This document shows, piece after piece, positions 62,490 to 64,000 of a stretch of DNA of 64,000 nucleotides. Origin of the DNA: Acrasis kona (Eukaryota > Heterolobosea > Eutetramitea > Acrasida > Acrasidae); the NCBI GenBank assembly GCA_026419775.2, contig JAOPGA020001884.1, positions 1-64,000 of the forward strand, read 5' to 3'. The translations under genes were made by a program, and so were the position numbers. The notes under the pieces are model-generated. The model was given only the letters and a program-made list of their open reading frames with translations, ran no database searches and was not told where the DNA came from. Position 1 is the first letter of the stretch. Each line of letters begins with the position of its first letter.

Positions 62490-63617
62490 TTACACTTTGT
62501 CGGGGTAGGAAGACTTTGGATACAAAAAGTCCGACCAATTCTGAACGGCTACACTACTTTTCATGGTCAACATCATGTGATGTTCCTCAGTCATGTTATC
62601 AATCATTAAATGTCTGGTATCTTTTTTGCAACAACAAAATGTAAAGCAGAAGAGTGCGGGAAAGAACAAAAGGACTCCTAATCCAACACTTCCAAACCCA
62701 ATAAATCCTCTTGTAACTGTTATATATGGTACATAGTTTTGTTCAAAATCCACAAAGCTTAACGTTCCGTTCGTAATCTTATTTGCAAAAACGTAGGGAT
62801 CCTCTGTGGACCGAACGGAGACGACCATGTCCGAAAGATCAGTCATGTGAAGTCCGACGTTCGTCTCGTTCGTACCAAAATCAATAAACCTGTATTTAGC
62901 ACCAGGCCACATTTGATCTGTTCCGAGTAGTGCATCTCCGGGCGAACAACCAACACCTCCGTATTTAGTATCAAGCTCAAGAATACCATTCTTTATTTCC
63001 TTCACTTTTAAACACACAGACCGTATGGCATACGCATAATAACATTCTTCTCCGTCCGGAAAGCCTGGCGCACAATCACTATCACTTTTTCTGTACATTG
63101 GAATTTGAAGGAACACTGGGTACTTGACAGTAGTGCCGTCATAATCGTTGGTCCGAATGGACACTTCTTCGCCATAATAGCCATATGTAATATCAAGCTC
63201 TAAAACCATGCTAAAGTCAATGGCTACGAGGTTTGGATAAAATGCGGACCGCTTAAGACTATATTTTAGAGGGTCAGGCCTGCGCACATCTTGCGAACCA
63301 TCATAATGTATTCTGTCCAACTGTACTACATGTTAATTGAAAAGAGAACGAATGCTTACTGTTTTATCCTGGTCGAGCACATAGGGCACCTGCACATCTT
63401 TCCCAAGATATCGAGTGAGATTAAATTGAAACTCACTAAAGTGACTCATGTGCTTTTCATTCCATAAATTCACAACCGAGTTATATTCGACAAGTTCCGG
63501 CTGCAATAAGGGTGGAGATAGCACCAGAAACACTACACCAAATGCTGTCATGGTCATGCCGATGACGATGAAGAACACGAGTGCTAGCGATAGTGGTTTG
63601 CATCCACATAATTCCAT
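62490..63617 (-). CDS. Two-helix surface membrane protein, unknown family
   Basis: Two exons, 63617-63360 and 63320-62490, with a 39-nt intron (GTAAG...TACAG, phase 0); 362 residues. The ATG chosen begins MELCGCKPLSLALVFFIVIG right before membrane helix 1; the frame further upstream opens only with TTG. A ~260-residue ectodomain follows with several sequons (NLT, NET, NGT) and paired cysteines (DCAPGF, EECYY, GCSPGD). Helix 2 lies near 295-318 (GFGSVGLGVLLFFPALFCF), then CCCKK and a short tail with HH. The N-in, loop-out, C-in layout is like that of CD36-type scavenger receptors, but I see no family motif to support more. Confidence 0.75.
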
Positions 63618-63745
63618 AATTGACCACGTTTGGTTGTTTTTGTTGTCAAATTGGAAACCCAAGCAAACCAGTCAAAAATAAAGCTTGCCACATTTGAATA
63701 CGTGCCTATCAAAAACAACAACAAAATTTCAAAAGATGAAAATTT
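63618..63745. other. Short intergenic spacer
   Basis: 128 bp between two minus-strand genes, holding the promoter of the two-helix protein gene. Nothing else seen. Confidence 0.4.
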
Positions 63746-63994
63746 TTATTGGAACATGGTTGAAAGATAAGACACACTCAAATCATCCAAGAAACTTTCC
63801 TTTGCCTTTTTATCGGCACTCTTCATTCTCTCGTTGTTGCCATTAGAGATTGAAACAATGCTCTTGGTGCTCTTGAACTCACCACTATATTTTCCACAAA
63901 TAGGATTCAAGAATTGCTTCATGTGAGCTCTCACCTTTTTACTCGTCTTTGCATTGCAAACATTAGCACCATTGACTTGAATAAAGGGAGCCAT
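63746..63994 (-). CDS. Small basic protein, possibly the 3' exon of a gene beyond the window
   Basis: 82 codons from an ATG at 63994 to a stop, basic with Ser/Lys and a motif-poor sequence (VNGANVCNAKTSKKVRAHMKQ, KKAKESFLDDLSVSYLS). It begins within 6 bp of the window edge, so an upstream exon or a longer N-terminus cannot be excluded. No family recognised. Two cysteines only. Spacing to the next gene (128 bp) suits a real gene. Confidence 0.45.
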   Translation of the reverse strand: MAPFIQVNGANVCNAKTSKKVRAHMKQFLNPICGKYSGEFKSTKSIVSISNGNNERMKSADKKAKESFLDDLSVSYLSTMFQ

Positions 63995-64000
63995 CTCCTT

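Noticed and set aside
1-64000. CRISPR arrays, operons, Shine-Dalgarno sites or prophage
   Set aside because: The window is clearly eukaryotic (spliceosomal introns, MYB, COQ4, tubulin acetyltransferase); no regular spaced repeats were seen.

Overview
This is a gene-dense, AT-rich window from a eukaryotic microbe. Genes lie on both strands, often with less than 100 bp between them, and most are intact or split by one to four tiny introns. The introns I could place are 35-46 nt (one doubtful case is 55 nt), nearly all GTAAG/GTATG...TAG. The gene set is typical of a free-living heterolobosean-like amoeba in the Naegleria/Acrasis sense: a receptor-type adenylate cyclase with venus-flytrap ectodomains, giant EGF proteins on Thr-Pro stalks, an RGS-START protein, COQ4, alpha-tubulin acetyltransferase and a MYB-SHAQKY factor. 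That placement is inference; I saw no rRNA, tRNA or organelle marker that would fix it.

Layout. 1-11 kb is gene-poor: a cytochrome-b5/MAPR-like membrane protein, an aldo-keto reductase, a GST with a fungal-type C-terminal half, one unrecognised spliced gene, then a graveyard of transposase fragments (PIF/Harbinger-, Mutator- and piggyBac-like) and dispersed repeats. 11-37 kb is dense and housekeeping-like: zinc-finger Nudix, secreted PI-PLC-X-like protein (frame-broken), SDR epimerase, MATE transporter, RGS-START, COQ4, a longin-like protein, a membrane-anchored M49-like peptidase homologue with an altered zinc site, a MYB factor, a mitochondrial two-RRM protein, a FANCJ/BRIP1-like helicase with three frame breaks, an OTU protease, a 1574-residue receptor cyclase, an ankyrin/thioredoxin-like fusion and a secreted coiled-coil protein.

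37-40 kb and 46-50 kb are transposon debris (DUF4218-type transposase, reverse transcriptase, Harbinger joined in frame to a retroviral-type integrase, LINE). Between and beside them lie two large tandem paralogues (39.8-45.3 kb and 50.4-56.8 kb, both minus strand). They have a signal peptide, a jacalin-like domain, many EGF modules and a Thr/Pro stalk. Their first ~500 residues are ~97% identical, but they end differently: one in a GPS site and a polycystin-like multi-pass membrane region, the other in a single membrane helix. I regard this pair as the most interesting object in the window.

57.7-64 kb returns to ordinary genes: a small secreted protein, an insulin-degrading-enzyme-type M16 peptidase, alpha-tubulin N-acetyltransferase, a two-helix surface protein and one gene at the window edge. 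Common themes are cell-surface sensing and adhesion (EGF pair, receptor cyclase, secreted and membrane proteins) and signalling (cyclase, RGS, PLC-like). Several genes carry single-base frame breaks, some at homopolymers, so assembly error has to be weighed against true decay.
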